Notes: generated from the letters alone by a model not told the origin. Counted from the stretch's first letter, positions 8,948 through 19,077 are shown. The stretch is DNA of 64,000 nucleotides from Planococcus sp. ISL-110 (GCF_018613575.1 NZ_JAGGPX010000027.1:62001-126000), one strand, 5' to 3'. Numbers and translations are program-made.

Positions 8948-10472
8948 AACCGAAAATCCGGCTGCTCTCATCATCTTAGATGGATTTGGTTGTCGCGAAG
9001 AGAATTTCGGTAATGCCGTTGCACAAGCTAACAAGCCAAATTTTGATCGTCTGTGGGAAACTTATCCGCACGAACTGCTGACAGCTTCTGGAGAAGCTGT
9101 CGGTTTGCCGGAAGGCCAAATGGGAAATTCCGAAGTAGGGCACTTGAATATCGGTGCTGGCCGAGTTGTTTACCAAAACTTGACGCGTATCAATAAGTCA
9201 ATCCGTGAAGGCGATTTTTATAAAAATCCCGTATTTCTTGAAGCGATTGCCAATGCCAAAAGCCGTGGCAAAGCGCTTCACATTTTAGGGTTATTATCGG
9301 ATGGCGGAGTCCACAGCCATTACGAGCACCTTTTCGCTTTACTGAGACTTGCAAAGCAACAAGGATTGACTGAAGTTTATGTTCACGGTTTTCTCGACGG
9401 CCGTGATGTCGGTCCGCGCACTGCGCTTAAATACGTAGAAGAAACCGAGCAGCAAATGAAAAAAATCGGTGTCGGCAAATTTGCATCGATCAGCGGCCGC
9501 TATTATGCTATGGACCGTGACCAGCGCTGGGAACGTGCTGATCTGGCTTATCGTGTATTGGTTGACGGCATCGGCAAAACGGCTCCTTCAGCAAATGCCG
9601 GCATTACGTACTCCTATGACCAGGATGTTTCGGATGAGTTTGTTGTACCATTTGCCATCGTTGAAGATGGCAAACCTGTAGCGACTATCGATTCGGATGA
9701 TTCGCTGATTTTCTTCAACTTTCGCCCGGATCGTTCGATTCAACTGACATCCGCGTTTATCCGGGAAGATTTTACGGGTTTCCCGTTAAGCGCTAAACAC
9801 CCGAAAGGTTTGACTTATATCACCTTTACTTCGTACAGTGAAGATTTGCCGACACATATTGCATTTGAGACGCTGAACCTGGAAAACACTATTGGAGAAG
9901 TGATCTCAGCTAATGGATTGACGCAGTTGCGGATCGCAGAAACTGAAAAATACCCGCATGTAACGTTCTTTATGAGTGGCGGGCGTGAAAAAGTCTTTCC
10001 TGGAGAAGACCGCATTCTCGTAGCCTCTCCAAAAGTCGCCACGTATGATCTGCAGCCTGAAATGAGCGCATACGAAGTAACAGATCGCTTGGTGGAGCAA
10101 ATTGAAGCTGGTGCACACGATGCCATTATCCTAAACTTCGCAAATCCGGATATGGTCGGACACAGCGGCTTGTTGGAACCGACCATCCGTGCCATCGAGG
10201 TTGTAGATGAATGTTTGGGTCGTATCGTTGACGCACTGCATGCGCAAGGCGGCTCGGCATTGATCACAGCTGACCACGGCAACGCTGATGAAGTCCGTAC
10301 GGTTGAAGGGCTGCCGATGACCGCACATACTACCAATCAAGTGCCGGTAATTTTAACCAAGTCAGGACATGTACTCCGAAAAGACGGAATTCTTGCCGAC
10401 TTGGCACCGACGATCTTAAAAATGCTGGATATTGAACAACCGATCGAAATGACAGGAAAACCATTATATTAA
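8940..10472 (+). CDS. gpmI: 2,3-bisphosphoglycerate-independent phosphoglycerate mutase
   Basis: 510 residues from the ATG that overlaps the end of tpiA; the RBS TTGGAGGCGGG lies within tpiA. The alkaline-phosphatase-fold metal site shows as ALIILDGFG near the start, the catalytic Ser in [15 protein letters not shown], and the second metal cluster in [11 protein letters not shown] and [11 protein letters not shown]. It is the Mn-dependent enzyme usual in Bacillales. It converts 3- to 2-phosphoglycerate between tpiA and eno. Confidence 0.97.
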   Translation: MRKTENPAALIILDGFGCREENFGNAVAQANKPNFDRLWETYPHELLTASGEAVGLPEGQMGNSEVGHLNIGAGRVVYQNLTRINKSIREGDFYKNPVFLEAIANAKSRGKALHILGLLSDGGVHSHYEHLFALLRLAKQQGLTEVYVHGFLDGRDVGPRTALKYVEETEQQMKKIGVGKFASISGRYYAMDRDQRWERADLAYRVLVDGIGKTAPSANAGITYSYDQDVSDEFVVPFAIVEDGKPVATIDSDDSLIFFNFRPDRSIQLTSAFIREDFTGFPLSAKHPKGLTYITFTSYSEDLPTHIAFETLNLENTIGEVISANGLTQLRIAETEKYPHVTFFMSGGREKVFPGEDRILVASPKVATYDLQPEMSAYEVTDRLVEQIEAGAHDAIILNFANPDMVGHSGLLEPTIRAIEVVDECLGRIVDALHAQGGSALITADHGNADEVRTVEGLPMTAHTTNQVPVILTKSGHVLRKDGILADLAPTILKMLDIEQPIEMTGKPLY

Positions 10473-10488
10473 AAGGGAGCTGTTTTAA

Positions 10489-11782
<1,294 letters not shown>

Positions 11783-11784
<2 letters not shown>

Positions 11785-11809
11785 AATAGAGGCTAATGTT
11801 TCTATTTTC
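11783..11809 (+). terminator. eno terminator hairpin, first copy
   Basis: AAAATAGAGGC, loop TAAT, GTTTCTATTTT: an 11-bp stem with two G-U pairs that overlaps the eno stop codon. A near copy stands at 12163-12190 on the far side of the repeat. Confidence 0.75.
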
Positions 11810-11831
11810 ACAATTTATCAAAAAAGTCTTT

Positions 11832-12145
11832 AGGCTTTCATTTCGCTTCAGGCGGACGCGTTCCACGGGCACGGCTTCTGCCGCTTCCCTCGCTGCGCTC
11901 AGTCCAGTGGCTCCAGCTCGTGTCGCTCTGTCGCTTTGCTCCGTCACTGTTCCCGTAGGAGTCGCCGCCTTCCGCTTCATTCAGAAAAGAGAACCTTCAC
12001 TAAGTGGTTTGGAGAAGCGTCCGTTCGACTCCTGCGGGAAAGCGAGACGGCCGAGACCCCGCAGGGAACAGAGTGACTGAGGAGGCTTGGACGCGAGCCC
12101 GCGGAAAGCGAACGGTAAGCTTCGGAAAACCAGGCCATATTAGAA
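11832..12145. repeat. GC-rich paired repeat, two units head to head
   Basis: This noncoding stretch holds two related units in opposite orientation: about 11835-11982 (minus) and about 12008-12142 (plus). Both carry the core GACTCCTRCGGGAA, an AGACCCCGCAGGG-like or equivalent middle, and a GCGGAAAGCG-like end. Each unit begins and ends with complementary arms, so each can fold into a long hairpin, and the pair can fold as a larger one. Similar GC-rich units occur at 28036-28390. I recognise this as a kind of intergenic repeat seen in Bacillales, but I cannot name a family. Short reading frames here are not genes. Confidence 0.8.
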
Positions 12146-12162
12146 GTTTCTTTACAAGCTGA

Positions 12163-12190
12163 GAAAATAGAGGCAAATGCCTCTATTTTC
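12163..12190 (+). terminator. eno terminator hairpin, second copy
   Basis: GAAAATAGAGGC, loop AAAT, GCCTCTATTTTC: a perfect 12-bp stem nearly identical to the hairpin at 11783-11809. It lies just before the secG leader. Confidence 0.8.
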
Positions 12191-12266
12191 TATTGCTATT
12201 GTCACCGGTCACAATTTTTGGTAAACTTAGATTTGTTGTGAACGTTCTTTTCAGGAGGTGGAATTT

Positions 12267-12494
12267 ATGTATACGTTGTTAATGACATTACTCGTCATCG
12301 TATCGCTCGCATTAATCGTAGTCGTTTTATTGCAATCTGGAAAAAGTGCGGGTCTTTCAGGAGCCATCTCCGGTGGAGCAGAGCAACTTTTCGGCAAGCA
12401 AAAAGCTCGTGGGCTGGACTTGGTCCTTCACCGCGTAACGATCGTACTTGCTGCCTTATTCTTTATTCTGGCTGTTGCCGTAACGAAAGTTTAA
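12267..12494 (+). CDS. secG: SecG, preprotein translocase subunit
   Basis: 75 residues with two membrane helices (about 3-22 and 52-73) joined by a Gly-rich loop [21 protein letters not shown], the usual SecG layout. It is an accessory subunit of the SecYEG channel. RBS AGGAGGTGG is 7 bases before the ATG. In Bacillales secG leads the est-rnr-smpB-ssrA group, as here. Confidence 0.94.
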   Translation: MYTLLMTLLVIVSLALIVVVLLQSGKSAGLSGAISGGAEQLFGKQKARGLDLVLHRVTIVLAALFFILAVAVTKV

Positions 12495-12509
12495 TGTAGA
12501 TGATTAAAT

Positions 12510-12540
12510 CGCCTGACCATACATGGTTGGGCGTTTTCTT
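12510..12540 (+). terminator. Weak terminator or attenuator after secG
   Basis: CGCCTGACCAT/ATGGTTGGGCG can pair over 11 bp with two G-U pairs, with a very tight loop, followed by TTTTCTTTT. Possibly partial read-through into est. Confidence 0.5.
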
Positions 12541-12565
12541 TTAGTATTGGAATGGAGGGATTTTC

Positions 12566-13312
12566 ATGCGTGTTTCGCAGCCAAAACCATTTTTCTTCAA
12601 AGCGGGCAAGCGGGCAGTTCTGCTGCTGCATGGATTTACAGGAAACTCGGCAGATGTCCGGATGCTGGGCCGTTTTTTGGAGACCAAGGGGTACACGAGC
12701 ATTGCACCGCATTATGCGGGCCATGGCGTCGCACCTGAAAAACTGGTTGACACCGGTCCCGTGGACTGGTGGAAAGACGTAGAACAGGCATATGAGACAT
12801 TGCTTGAAGAGGGCTATACTGAGATTGCAGTAGCGGGTCTGTCGCTTGGCGGCGTATTCAGCCTGAAATTAGGGTATACAAAGCCTATCAAGGGAATTGT
12901 CAGCATGTGTGCGCCGATGTATATGAAAACCACTGACCTTATGTATGAAGGTGTGTTAAAATACGCGCGCGAATATAAAAATTATGAAGGAAAAAACGAT
13001 GAGCTTATCGAAGAAGAAATGAAGGCCTTCCAGGAACGGCCGATGGAATCGCTGGCTGATTTACGTGCCTTGATTGCAGATGTCAAAGAACATGTGGACC
13101 ATGTCTATGCTCCCTTGTTCGTCGTCCAAGGCAGACTAGATAATGTTATCAATACGGATTCGGCCAATGTCATTTATGATAATGCCGAATCGACTGATAA
13201 GCAAATCAAGTGGTACGAAAAATCAGGTCATGTCATCACGCTTGATAAAGAGAAAAAGCAATTGCACGAAGACATTTTCGCATTTCTTGAATCACTCGAT
13301 TGGAGTGTGTGA
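12566..13312 (+). CDS. est: Carboxylesterase, Est30/YvaK type
   Basis: 248-residue alpha/beta hydrolase. The oxyanion region is [15 protein letters not shown] (about 14-28), the nucleophile Ser in [12 protein letters not shown], the catalytic Asp in [11 protein letters not shown] and His in [10 protein letters not shown]. It hydrolyses short-chain carboxyl esters; the natural substrate is unknown. It sits between secG and rnr, as does yvaK in B. subtilis. RBS ATGGAGGG precedes the ATG. Confidence 0.93.
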   Translation: MRVSQPKPFFFKAGKRAVLLLHGFTGNSADVRMLGRFLETKGYTSIAPHYAGHGVAPEKLVDTGPVDWWKDVEQAYETLLEEGYTEIAVAGLSLGGVFSLKLGYTKPIKGIVSMCAPMYMKTTDLMYEGVLKYAREYKNYEGKNDELIEEEMKAFQERPMESLADLRALIADVKEHVDHVYAPLFVVQGRLDNVINTDSANVIYDNAESTDKQIKWYEKSGHVITLDKEKKQLHEDIFAFLESLDWSV

Positions 13313-13336
13313 ACGGTCATAAAGGAGGAGTTAGAC

Positions 13337-15661
13337 TTGGGAAATACCGGAAGTTCATTGGAACAGCGCTTATTGGTCTTCATGCGCGAAGAAGCATACA
13401 AGCCGCTGACTGTACAGGAAATAGAAGAACAATTCGGTTTTGAAGATGCCGACGAATTTAAGGAACTGGTAAAAACATTAGTACGCTTGGAAGAGAAAGG
13501 GACGCTTGTCCGTTCAAGATCCAACCGCTACGGCGTACCGGAGCGTATGAACCTGATGCGCGGGAAATTCATCGGACATCCAAAAGGGTTCGGCTTTGTC
13601 GCACCTGAAGAAGCCGGTCCGGATGATGTCTTTATTCCGCCGACTGAAACGAATGGCGCGGTGAACGGCGATAAAGTGCTGATCCGCATTTCAGAAGGAT
13701 CTTCAGGAGACCGCCGCGAAGGTGCGATTATTCGAATCCTCGAACGCGGCACCACAAAAGCTGTCGGAACCTTCCAGGAAAACAAAGGCTTCGGCTTTGT
13801 CGTTACAGATGACAAAAAAATGAATATGGATATCTTTATCGCCAAGGATGACACGTTAGGCGCAGTAGACGGCCATAAAGTTGTCGTGGAGATTACCGGA
13901 TGGCCCGAAGGCAGAAAGTCTGCAACAGGTATGGTGACGCAAATTCTTGGCCATAAAAACGATCCAGGTGTCGATATTCTTTCAATCATCCATAAATACG
14001 GCATTGAAACGGAGTTTCCGCCGGATGTGTTGGAGCAGGCAAATAATGTGCCGGATGAAATTGACCCGGCAGACCTTACAGATCGCCGTGACCTGCGCAA
14101 TGAAAAGATTGTCACGATTGATGGAGCCGACGCCAAAGATTTGGATGATGCTGTCCAAGTGGTGAAGTATGAAGATGGTACGTATAAATTAGGGGTACAT
14201 ATCGCTGATGTCAGCCATTATGTGACGGAAGGGTCTGCAATTGACCGTGAAGCTTATGACCGCGCTACGAGCATCTACTTAACAGACCGTGTTATTCCGA
14301 TGATTCCGCATCGCCTGTCAAACGGCATTTGTTCATTAAACCCACAGGTTGACCGTTTAACTTTATCTTGTGAGATGATTTTCAACGACCAAGGCGAAGT
14401 AGTTTCTCATGACATTTTCCAAAGTGTCATCAATACGTCAGCACGTATGACGTATACAGACGTTTATGAAATTTTAGAGCAGGACAACCAGGAGCTGAAA
14501 GAACAGTACAGCGAATTGGTGCCGATGTTTGAGTTGATGAAAGAGCTCGCGGAAGTTCTTCGTACCAAACGGATGCGCCGAGGAGCCATCGATTTCGATT
14601 TCAAAGAATCCAAAGTGCTGGTGGATGAAAACGGCTACCCGACAGACGTTGTTGTCCGTGAACGCACCGTTTCTGAGCGATTGATCGAAGAGTTTATGCT
14701 GGCTGCCAATGAAACAGTGGCTGAACACTTCCACGGCTTGGAAGTTCCCGCGATTTACCGGATCCATGAAGATCCAAAACCGGAAAAACTGCAGCGCTTT
14801 TTCGAATTCGTTACGAATTTCGGGATTGTGGTAAAAGGATCCGGCACACAGATTCATCCAAAAGCTTTGCAGGAAATTGTCGAATCAATTGCAGGAACTC
14901 CGGAAGAGCCGGTTATTTCCACGATGATGCTTCGTTCCATGCAACAGGCGAAATACTCGTCTGAGAGCTTAGGGCATTTTGGTTTATCGACCGAGTTTTA
15001 TACGCATTTCACTTCGCCGATCCGCCGTTACCCGGATTTGATTGTGCATCGCCTGATTCGCACATACTTGATCGAAAAGGATTTGTCACAAAAAACAATC
15101 GCTTATTGGGATGCCAATATGGATGACATTGCTACACATACGTCAGAACGCGAACGCCGTGCAGTGGAAGCTGAACGTGATACAGATGCTTTGAAGAAAT
15201 CACAGTTTATGGCTGATAAAATCGGAGAGCAGTTTACCGGTATCATTTCTTCTGTGACGAATTTCGGTTTGTTTATTGAATTGGCGAACACCATTGAAGG
15301 CTTAGTTCACGTTTCCAATATGACGGATGATTACTACCGTTTTGACGATCGCAGCATGATGATGATCGGCGAGCGCAATAAACGCCAATTCCGGATCGGT
15401 GACGAAATTGAAATTAAAGTCATCGGCGTAAAACCGGAAGAATCATCCATCGATTTTGAAATTGTGGGTATGGTGCAAAACACTCGCCAGTCGAGAAGAG
15501 AACAGCCGAAAGTGATCCGTGCTACGAAAAAAGACGGCGGCGGAAAACCTGGACGCGATGGCAAAAAAACCGAAGGCGGCGGACCTACACGCAAGCCTAA
15601 AAACCCGAAGAAAAAGTTCTATGAAGACGCAGCAAAACAAGGGCGCAACAAGAAAAAATAA
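13337..15661 (+). CDS. rnr: Ribonuclease R
   Basis: 774-residue 3'-5' exoribonuclease with TTG start after AAAGGAGGAG. Domain order: N-terminal helix-turn-helix (about 10-65), two cold-shock/OB domains ([10 protein letters not shown] and [11 protein letters not shown]), the RNB catalytic domain ([15 protein letters not shown] with the metal-binding aspartates; [10 protein letters not shown]), an S1 domain (about 635-715) and a basic Lys/Gly-rich tail. It degrades structured RNA and works with tmRNA-SmpB in turnover of non-stop mRNA, which fits the position before smpB and ssrA. Confidence 0.96.
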   Translation: MGNTGSSLEQRLLVFMREEAYKPLTVQEIEEQFGFEDADEFKELVKTLVRLEEKGTLVRSRSNRYGVPERMNLMRGKFIGHPKGFGFVAPEEAGPDDVFIPPTETNGAVNGDKVLIRISEGSSGDRREGAIIRILERGTTKAVGTFQENKGFGFVVTDDKKMNMDIFIAKDDTLGAVDGHKVVVEITGWPEGRKSATGMVTQILGHKNDPGVDILSIIHKYGIETEFPPDVLEQANNVPDEIDPADLTDRRDLRNEKIVTIDGADAKDLDDAVQVVKYEDGTYKLGVHIADVSHYVTEGSAIDREAYDRATSIYLTDRVIPMIPHRLSNGICSLNPQVDRLTLSCEMIFNDQGEVVSHDIFQSVINTSARMTYTDVYEILEQDNQELKEQYSELVPMFELMKELAEVLRTKRMRRGAIDFDFKESKVLVDENGYPTDVVVRERTVSERLIEEFMLAANETVAEHFHGLEVPAIYRIHEDPKPEKLQRFFEFVTNFGIVVKGSGTQIHPKALQEIVESIAGTPEEPVISTMMLRSMQQAKYSSESLGHFGLSTEFYTHFTSPIRRYPDLIVHRLIRTYLIEKDLSQKTIAYWDANMDDIATHTSERERRAVEAERDTDALKKSQFMADKIGEQFTGIISSVTNFGLFIELANTIEGLVHVSNMTDDYYRFDDRSMMMIGERNKRQFRIGDEIEIKVIGVKPEESSIDFEIVGMVQNTRQSRREQPKVIRATKKDGGGKPGRDGKKTEGGGPTRKPKNPKKKFYEDAAKQGRNKKK

Positions 15662-15664
15662 AAT

Positions 15665-15686
15665 AGCGGCTCGAGGGCCGCTTTTT
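15665..15686 (+). terminator. Short terminator between rnr and smpB
   Basis: AGCGGC/GCCGCT stem with 6-base loop and T-tract, 4 bases after the rnr stop. The short stem suggests partial termination before smpB. Confidence 0.7.
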
Positions 15687-15710
15687 TGAATCTAGCTGAG
15701 GTGAAACCGT

Positions 15711-16175
15711 ATGGCCAAAGGAGAAGGCAAAGTAATCGCCCAAAACAAGAAAGCCGGTTTCGATTATTTCATTGAAGAAACAATCGAAGCGGGGATTGTC
15801 TTGCAGGGTACAGAGATCAAATCTGCACGAAACGGCAAAGTCCAGTTGAAGGAATCATTTGTACGGATCCGCAACGGCGAAGCTTGGATTTCAAATATGC
15901 ATATCAGCCCATATGATCAGGGCAATCAGTTTAACCATGACCCAACACGGTCGCGTAAACTGCTGCTGCACAAAAAGCAGATTGCTGATTTAGAGGCCCA
16001 TTCGAAAGTGCAGGGTTCTGCAATCATTCCACTGAAAATATATTTGAAGGATGGCTTTGCCAAGATTTTGCTCGGCGTCGGTAAAGGGAAGAAAAACTAC
16101 GACAAACGGGAAGATTTGAAGAAAAAAGATGCGAAACGGCAAATTGATCGTGCGATGAAAGAATACAACCGCTAG
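15711..16175 (+). CDS. smpB: SmpB, tmRNA-binding protein
   Basis: 154 residues. Family segments: [20 protein letters not shown] near the N-terminus (residues 10-29), [19 protein letters not shown] and [16 protein letters not shown], then a basic tail ([18 protein letters not shown]) that becomes helical in the ribosomal A site. SmpB binds tmRNA and brings it to stalled ribosomes. The tmRNA gene starts 86 bases downstream behind its own promoter. Confidence 0.96.
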   Translation: MAKGEGKVIAQNKKAGFDYFIEETIEAGIVLQGTEIKSARNGKVQLKESFVRIRNGEAWISNMHISPYDQGNQFNHDPTRSRKLLLHKKQIADLEAHSKVQGSAIIPLKIYLKDGFAKILLGVGKGKKNYDKREDLKKKDAKRQIDRAMKEYNR

Positions 16176-16178
16176 GAC

Positions 16179-16207
16179 TTGTAGTCTGACCAATGTTGTC
16201 TTATAAT
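16179..16207 (+). promoter_or_regulatory. Promoter of tmRNA gene
   Basis: TTGTAG, 17-base spacer, TATAAT. The mature 5' end would lie about 48 bases after the predicted transcription start, so RNase P processing of a leader is expected. Confidence 0.75.
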
Positions 16208-16261
16208 AAGGATATAGCACATGAAGCTGTTTATTCATCTTCCGTGTCTCTTTTTAATAAG

Positions 16262-16612
16262 GGGGACGTTACGGATTCGACAGGGATGATCTGGGCTTGG
16301 GTCGCGCGTCGGAGGGTCGGCTCCGTCATCAACGTATTTATAACAACTGGCAAAACAAACCAAAACCTAGCATTCGCAGCGTAAGCTCGGATCTGCTTTA
16401 TCTATCCATCGCCCATGTGGCTGGGTAAAGCTCAACTTTAGTGGGATACAACATTTGCTGCCATCTGAGGCAAATGTGAGAGATTCGCAGATTAGTGCCC
16501 AGGACGCCTGCTTATTGGCAGAATGGTGCATGAAACCCCAATGAATAAGCTACACGCGTAGACGCTCAAGTAGCGGAATTTCTGGACGCGGGTTCGACTC
16601 CCGCCGTCTCCA
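16262..16612 (+). ncRNA. ssrA: tmRNA (10Sa RNA)
   Basis: The 5' end GGGGACGTTACGGATTCGAC and the 3' end (T-arm GGGTTCGACTCCC, acceptor CGTCTCC, A) form the tRNA-Ala-like domain; GGGGACG pairs with CGTCTCC. CCA is not encoded. The tag frame runs from the resume codon GGC at 16349 to TAA at 16382-16384 and encodes GKTNQNLAFAA. That is 11 residues, shorter than the 14 of B. subtilis but with the usual degradation-signal ending. Pseudoknot-rich sequence separates the tag from the 3' end. The 3' end is duplicated downstream as an attachment-site-like repeat. Confidence 0.95.
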
Positions 16613-16621
16613 TAGTGAGAT
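16546..16621 (+). repeat. Attachment-site-like repeat, copy within ssrA
   Basis: Runs from TAAGCTACACGCGTAGACG through the T-arm and acceptor to ATAGTGAGAT. It matches 17475-17550 base for base except at about two positions (AATTTCTGGAC against AGTTTCTGAAC). Confidence 0.85.
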
Positions 16622-16730
16622 TGCTGCTAAATGCAGTGGTATTAAGTTTTAAGAAGTTAGGGATATTAATGGGGAGTTAAACTAAGGTGAAAACTCCCTA
16701 ATAAACGCCTTTACGAATTTGTTTCAAATG

Positions 16731-16762
16731 ACCTTCTAATTTATTTGAATTAGGAGGTTTTT
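16731..16762 (+). promoter_or_regulatory. Hairpin that encloses the RBS of the first island gene
   Basis: ACCTTCTAATT pairs with AATTAGGAGGT (11 bp, one G-U pair, 6-base loop) and is followed by TTTTTG. The right arm contains the AGGAGG of the gene at 16765, so it could act as a terminator or a translation switch. Confidence 0.5.
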
Positions 16763-16764
16763 GT

Positions 16765-16878
16765 ATGGGTAGAAAACACGGTATTTTTTCCATTTCGTCA
16801 GAAGAAATTGATATTTTTACAAAGAAGAATAAAAATGAAAGAACCGACATTACTATTTCCTCTTATAGTTGTTTATGA
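16765..16878 (+). CDS. Small hypothetical protein in the mini-island
   Basis: 37 residues (MGRKHGIFSISSEEIDIF, then a Lys/Asn-rich stretch, ending SSYSCL), ATG 6 bases after TAGGAGG. The last codons lie inside a strong 13-bp terminator hairpin, so the frame may be the 5' remnant of a longer gene rather than a complete one. I recognise no domain. Base composition is AT-rich like the rest of the island. Confidence 0.4.
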   Translation: MGRKHGIFSISSEEIDIFTKKNKNERTDITISSYSCL

Positions 16879-16903
16879 CAAGCAACTATAAGAGGGTCTT
16901 TTT
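16859..16903 (+). terminator. Terminator in the mini-island
   Basis: A perfect 13-bp stem CCTCTTATAGTTG/CAACTATAAGAGG with an 11-base loop and a following T-run. Confidence 0.85.
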
Positions 16904-17131
16904 GTTTTGGTCAAAAGTAGCGAGTCAGTTGATAATTTTAAAATTTATTAGCAAATCCAAGAATTTAAAGATAAGCATAAGGAATACCAATTGACGATGA
17001 ATTATTTTACTAAGTTTTTAATGATATATGTAAGGTTAGCAAGAATCTAATAAGGTTTACTTCAGTAAAATAAGGTATATTATATTTGTTGAATAGATTC
17101 TCTTTAGAGACAAGAAAAGTAGGTGGAAAAA
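16904..17131. other. Noncoding or decayed part of the mini-island
   Basis: A stretch around 16953-17050 reads in one frame as a short Lys/Glu/Tyr-rich peptide without a start codon, ending MNYFTKFLMIYVRLARI and stop. This could be the tail of a lost gene. A possible promoter (TTTACT near 17058 and an AT-rich -10 near 17081) precedes the next gene. Confidence 0.3.
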
Positions 17132-17281
17132 GTGGGGAAATTTGGATTGGATAGCAAAGGTCAGGTAGCTGTGACAAAGTATCATGAAAAACACAAGCCT
17201 GCCAAATTTGATAAAAAGCAACAACTTGAAAAAATACGTGCTGAGTATTTGAAAAAGAAGCAAAAACAAACAGATAAATAA
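17132..17281 (+). CDS. Small basic hypothetical protein in the mini-island
   Basis: 49 residues, GTG start with AGGTGG 7-10 bases upstream. It begins MGKFGLDSKGQVAVTKYHEK and is strongly basic, with Lys-rich helical character and a KKKQKQTDK tail. It has no Cys and no membrane segment. It has its own probable terminator. The function is unknown; a nucleic-acid-binding or accessory role in the element is possible but only a guess. Confidence 0.55.
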   Translation: MGKFGLDSKGQVAVTKYHEKHKPAKFDKKQQLEKIRAEYLKKKQKQTDK

Positions 17282-17287
17282 TATGAA

Positions 17288-17330
17288 TGAAAATATAGGA
17301 AGACTAAAATCTCCCTATGTTTTTCTTATT
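17288..17330 (+). terminator. Terminator after the 49-residue island gene
   Basis: ATAGGAAGA/TCTCCCTAT stem with one mismatch, 6-base loop and GTTTTTC tail. Confidence 0.55.
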
Positions 17331-17474
17331 CGAAACACTTTTTTCAATCGAGGACAAAGTGTTATTGATGCTTGATTTTGTCTAAAAACTGACGGTTCTT
17401 TTAAATAAGTATGAAAACGCCTAAAACCTTTGTGGCTGTAAGTCTCATTGATTGAGGCATGAAACTTTCCTAAG

Positions 17475-17550
17475 TAAGCTACACGCGTAGACGCTCAAGT
17501 AGCGGAGTTTCTGAACGCGGGTTCGACTCCCGCCGTCTCCATAGTGAGAT
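17475..17550 (+). repeat. Attachment-site-like repeat, displaced ssrA 3' end
   Basis: A second copy of the tmRNA 3' terminal segment, including a full T-arm and the CGTCTCC acceptor strand, without the rest of tmRNA. Weaker similarity continues upstream (GCATGAAAC), so the copy may derive from a longer ssrA piece. It is followed at once by a strong terminator. Confidence 0.85.
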
Positions 17551-17557
17551 AAAAAAA

Positions 17558-17593
17558 ACGTCAAAACCTTTTACGAGGTTTTGACGTTTTTTT
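17558..17593 (+). terminator. Probable original ssrA terminator
   Basis: A perfect 12-bp stem ACGTCAAAACCT/AGGTTTTGACGT with a 6-base loop and a long T-run, directly after the displaced ssrA end. Confidence 0.88.
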
Positions 17594-18246
17594 GTTGTTC
17601 TATTAAATGTTGATTTTTGCTGCGGCCAGACGCTTTCGGACCCGCAGGACGTGGTCATGCAGCAGGGAGGAAGCACTGAGGCTCCTTGTCACAGGCTCCT
17701 ATGGGGCTTGATGAGGGCGCTGTGCTGCTCCTGATGAGTAGCTAACCTTCTCGTACTAATCAGCTGAATTGTCTCTACATGGATACATGAGAGGTTCTGT
17801 AGAATATATTAATAAAAAAATGTAGTTCAAAATACATTTTTGAAGAACTTTTTATGAAAAATAACGTCATCTTATAATATGGCTTTGAAAGAGGGGCGTA
17901 ATAGGAGTTTGGTATTTTTTACTGCTGTTTATAGGACTGTATTTAATGTTCGCAGGACTATTCATGAAAAAGCGATTTTCCTCATTGATTAAAATAGGCT
18001 TCGTCTTTACAGGGTTAATATGTATAGCTTTCTCATTATTTATGTTTTTCACCAGGAAGTGCTGAAGTATCTCAATAGGTACATTAAAAAAATCCGGATT
18101 TTCTTTGAATAAAATAGTGTTTGTGTTGTTTCAGCTAGACACTGTCACCTGGCTTTTTAGTAAGTTTGAATAGACAAAAGCTTGATTTACAGCGAAGAAG
18201 TTGCCGTACTTTTCTTCCTCAATGGGGTCGGGCAATGGTTTATGTT
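17594..18246. other. Gene-poor stretch downstream of the mini-island
   Basis: About 650 bases without a gene I can support. 17615-17790 is GC-richer and looks like a decayed repeat or RNA remnant (CAGACGCTTTCGGACCCGCAGG). A hydrophobic frame crosses 17889-18065 and is listed separately. Nothing else is recognisable before the promoter of the lipoprotein gene. Confidence 0.5.
17946..18065 (+). CDS. Possible small membrane protein, start uncertain
   Basis: The open frame 17889-18065 translates to two hydrophobic stretches separated by MKKRFSSL, as in a two-helix small membrane protein. The only ATG that keeps part of the first helix is at 17946, with no RBS. The protein-like reading upstream (VWYFLLLFIGLYL) lacks a standard start. 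This is either a gene with a damaged start or chance. Confidence 0.3.
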   Translation: MFAGLFMKKRFSSLIKIGFVFTGLICIAFSLFMFFTRKC

Positions 18247-18274
18247 TTTACAGTTGGATTGAATATGCTACAAT
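18247..18274 (+). promoter_or_regulatory. Promoter of SurA-like lipoprotein gene
   Basis: TTTACA, 16-base spacer, TACAAT, about 30 bases before the start codon. Confidence 0.6.
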
Positions 18275-18305
18275 AACGGACATTATGTTCGAAGGGAGAA
18301 CACAT

Positions 18306-19073
18306 ATGATTAAAAAATGGTTTTTGACAATAGTACTTGGAGGATCCATGGTAGCATTGGCTGCTTGTGGTGATGAAACTGCAGAAGAAACGAATGGTGA
18401 AGAGACGCCTCAAGAGGAAGTTGCAACAGATGAGGAAAGTGAAAGCGGTGAACAGCCAGAAATGCCGGAACCTGACTTAGAAGGCGTTCCAGATGTGGTC
18501 GCAGAAGTAAATGGTGAAGAAATCGCGAAAGAAGAGTTTGAAATGGCTTATACGGGACAATTCCAACAGATGGCTATGCAGGCACAGATGTCCGGACAGG
18601 AAGTTGACCAGGCTCAGTTAAAAGAGCAAGTTGCGGAAAGCTTAGTCGCTCAGGAATTACTTGTTCAAGAAACTGAAAAACAGGAAATCACTGCATCAGA
18701 AGAACAGATTAGCGCGACATTAGAAGAACTTTCCCAGCAAAATGGACTTGAATCTTCAGAAGAATTTTTGGCTGCACTTGAAGAGCAGGGAATCTCTGAA
18801 GAAGAAGTGATGGAGCAGGTGGAAGCCCAAGTAAAAGTAGATCAACTGATTGCAAGTGAGACCGGCGAAATTAATCCGACGGATGAAGAACTTCAGACGT
18901 TTTATGATGAAGCACAGGCTCAGCAAGAAAAGGCTGGCGGTGAAGCTCTTCCAGCATTTGAGGAAGTAAAACCTGAACTTGAAGAACAGATTAAAGTGCA
19001 AAAAGAAGGAGAAGCTGTCCAAACCTTAGTTGCTCAGCTTCGTGAAGAAGCAGAAGTTACAATCAACCTATAA
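18306..19073 (+). CDS. SurA N-terminal-domain lipoprotein (possible extracytoplasmic chaperone)
   Basis: 255 residues with ATG after GAAGGGAG. The lipoprotein signal ends in LAAC with Cys21 as lipid anchor, followed by a long Glu/Thr-rich linker. A SurA/PrsA-type helical chaperone region begins VVAEVNGEEIAKEEFEMAY (about 75-95) and continues in LVAQELLVQETEKQEI and ATLEELSQQNG. I see no parvulin isomerase domain, so this is not a full PrsA. It probably acts on the outer face of the membrane in folding of secreted proteins (inference). It is a single gene with its own promoter and terminator. Confidence 0.82.
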   Translation: MIKKWFLTIVLGGSMVALAACGDETAEETNGEETPQEEVATDEESESGEQPEMPEPDLEGVPDVVAEVNGEEIAKEEFEMAYTGQFQQMAMQAQMSGQEVDQAQLKEQVAESLVAQELLVQETEKQEITASEEQISATLEELSQQNGLESSEEFLAALEEQGISEEEVMEQVEAQVKVDQLIASETGEINPTDEELQTFYDEAQAQQEKAGGEALPAFEEVKPELEEQIKVQKEGEAVQTLVAQLREEAEVTINL

Positions 19074-19077
19074 AAAA

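Larger units (their letters stand above)
16546..17550. mobile_element. AT-rich mini-island bounded by duplicated ssrA 3' ends
   Basis: The last 67 bases of tmRNA plus 9 more are repeated at 17475-17550 with only a few mismatches, which is the pattern left by integration of an element at the 3' end of a tmRNA gene. The DNA between is clearly more AT-rich than its surroundings. It holds two small open frames with good RBSs and several hairpins, but no integrase. The strong terminator that probably belonged to ssrA (17558-17593) stands beyond the second copy. I read this as a remnant or satellite of an integrated island. Confidence 0.8.

Noticed and set aside
9815-10336. 173-codon open frame on the minus strand inside gpmI
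   Set aside because: Lies wholly within a conserved gene; composition (Cys/Ser-rich) is that of an antisense shadow and there is no RBS.
13528-14136. 202-codon minus-strand frame inside rnr
   Set aside because: Complete overlap with the RNase R cold-shock and RNB domains.
17680-17790. Resemblance to the 3' end of 23S rRNA (TACTAATC near AGCT)
   Set aside because: Only short matches; no stretch of paired helices or longer identity.
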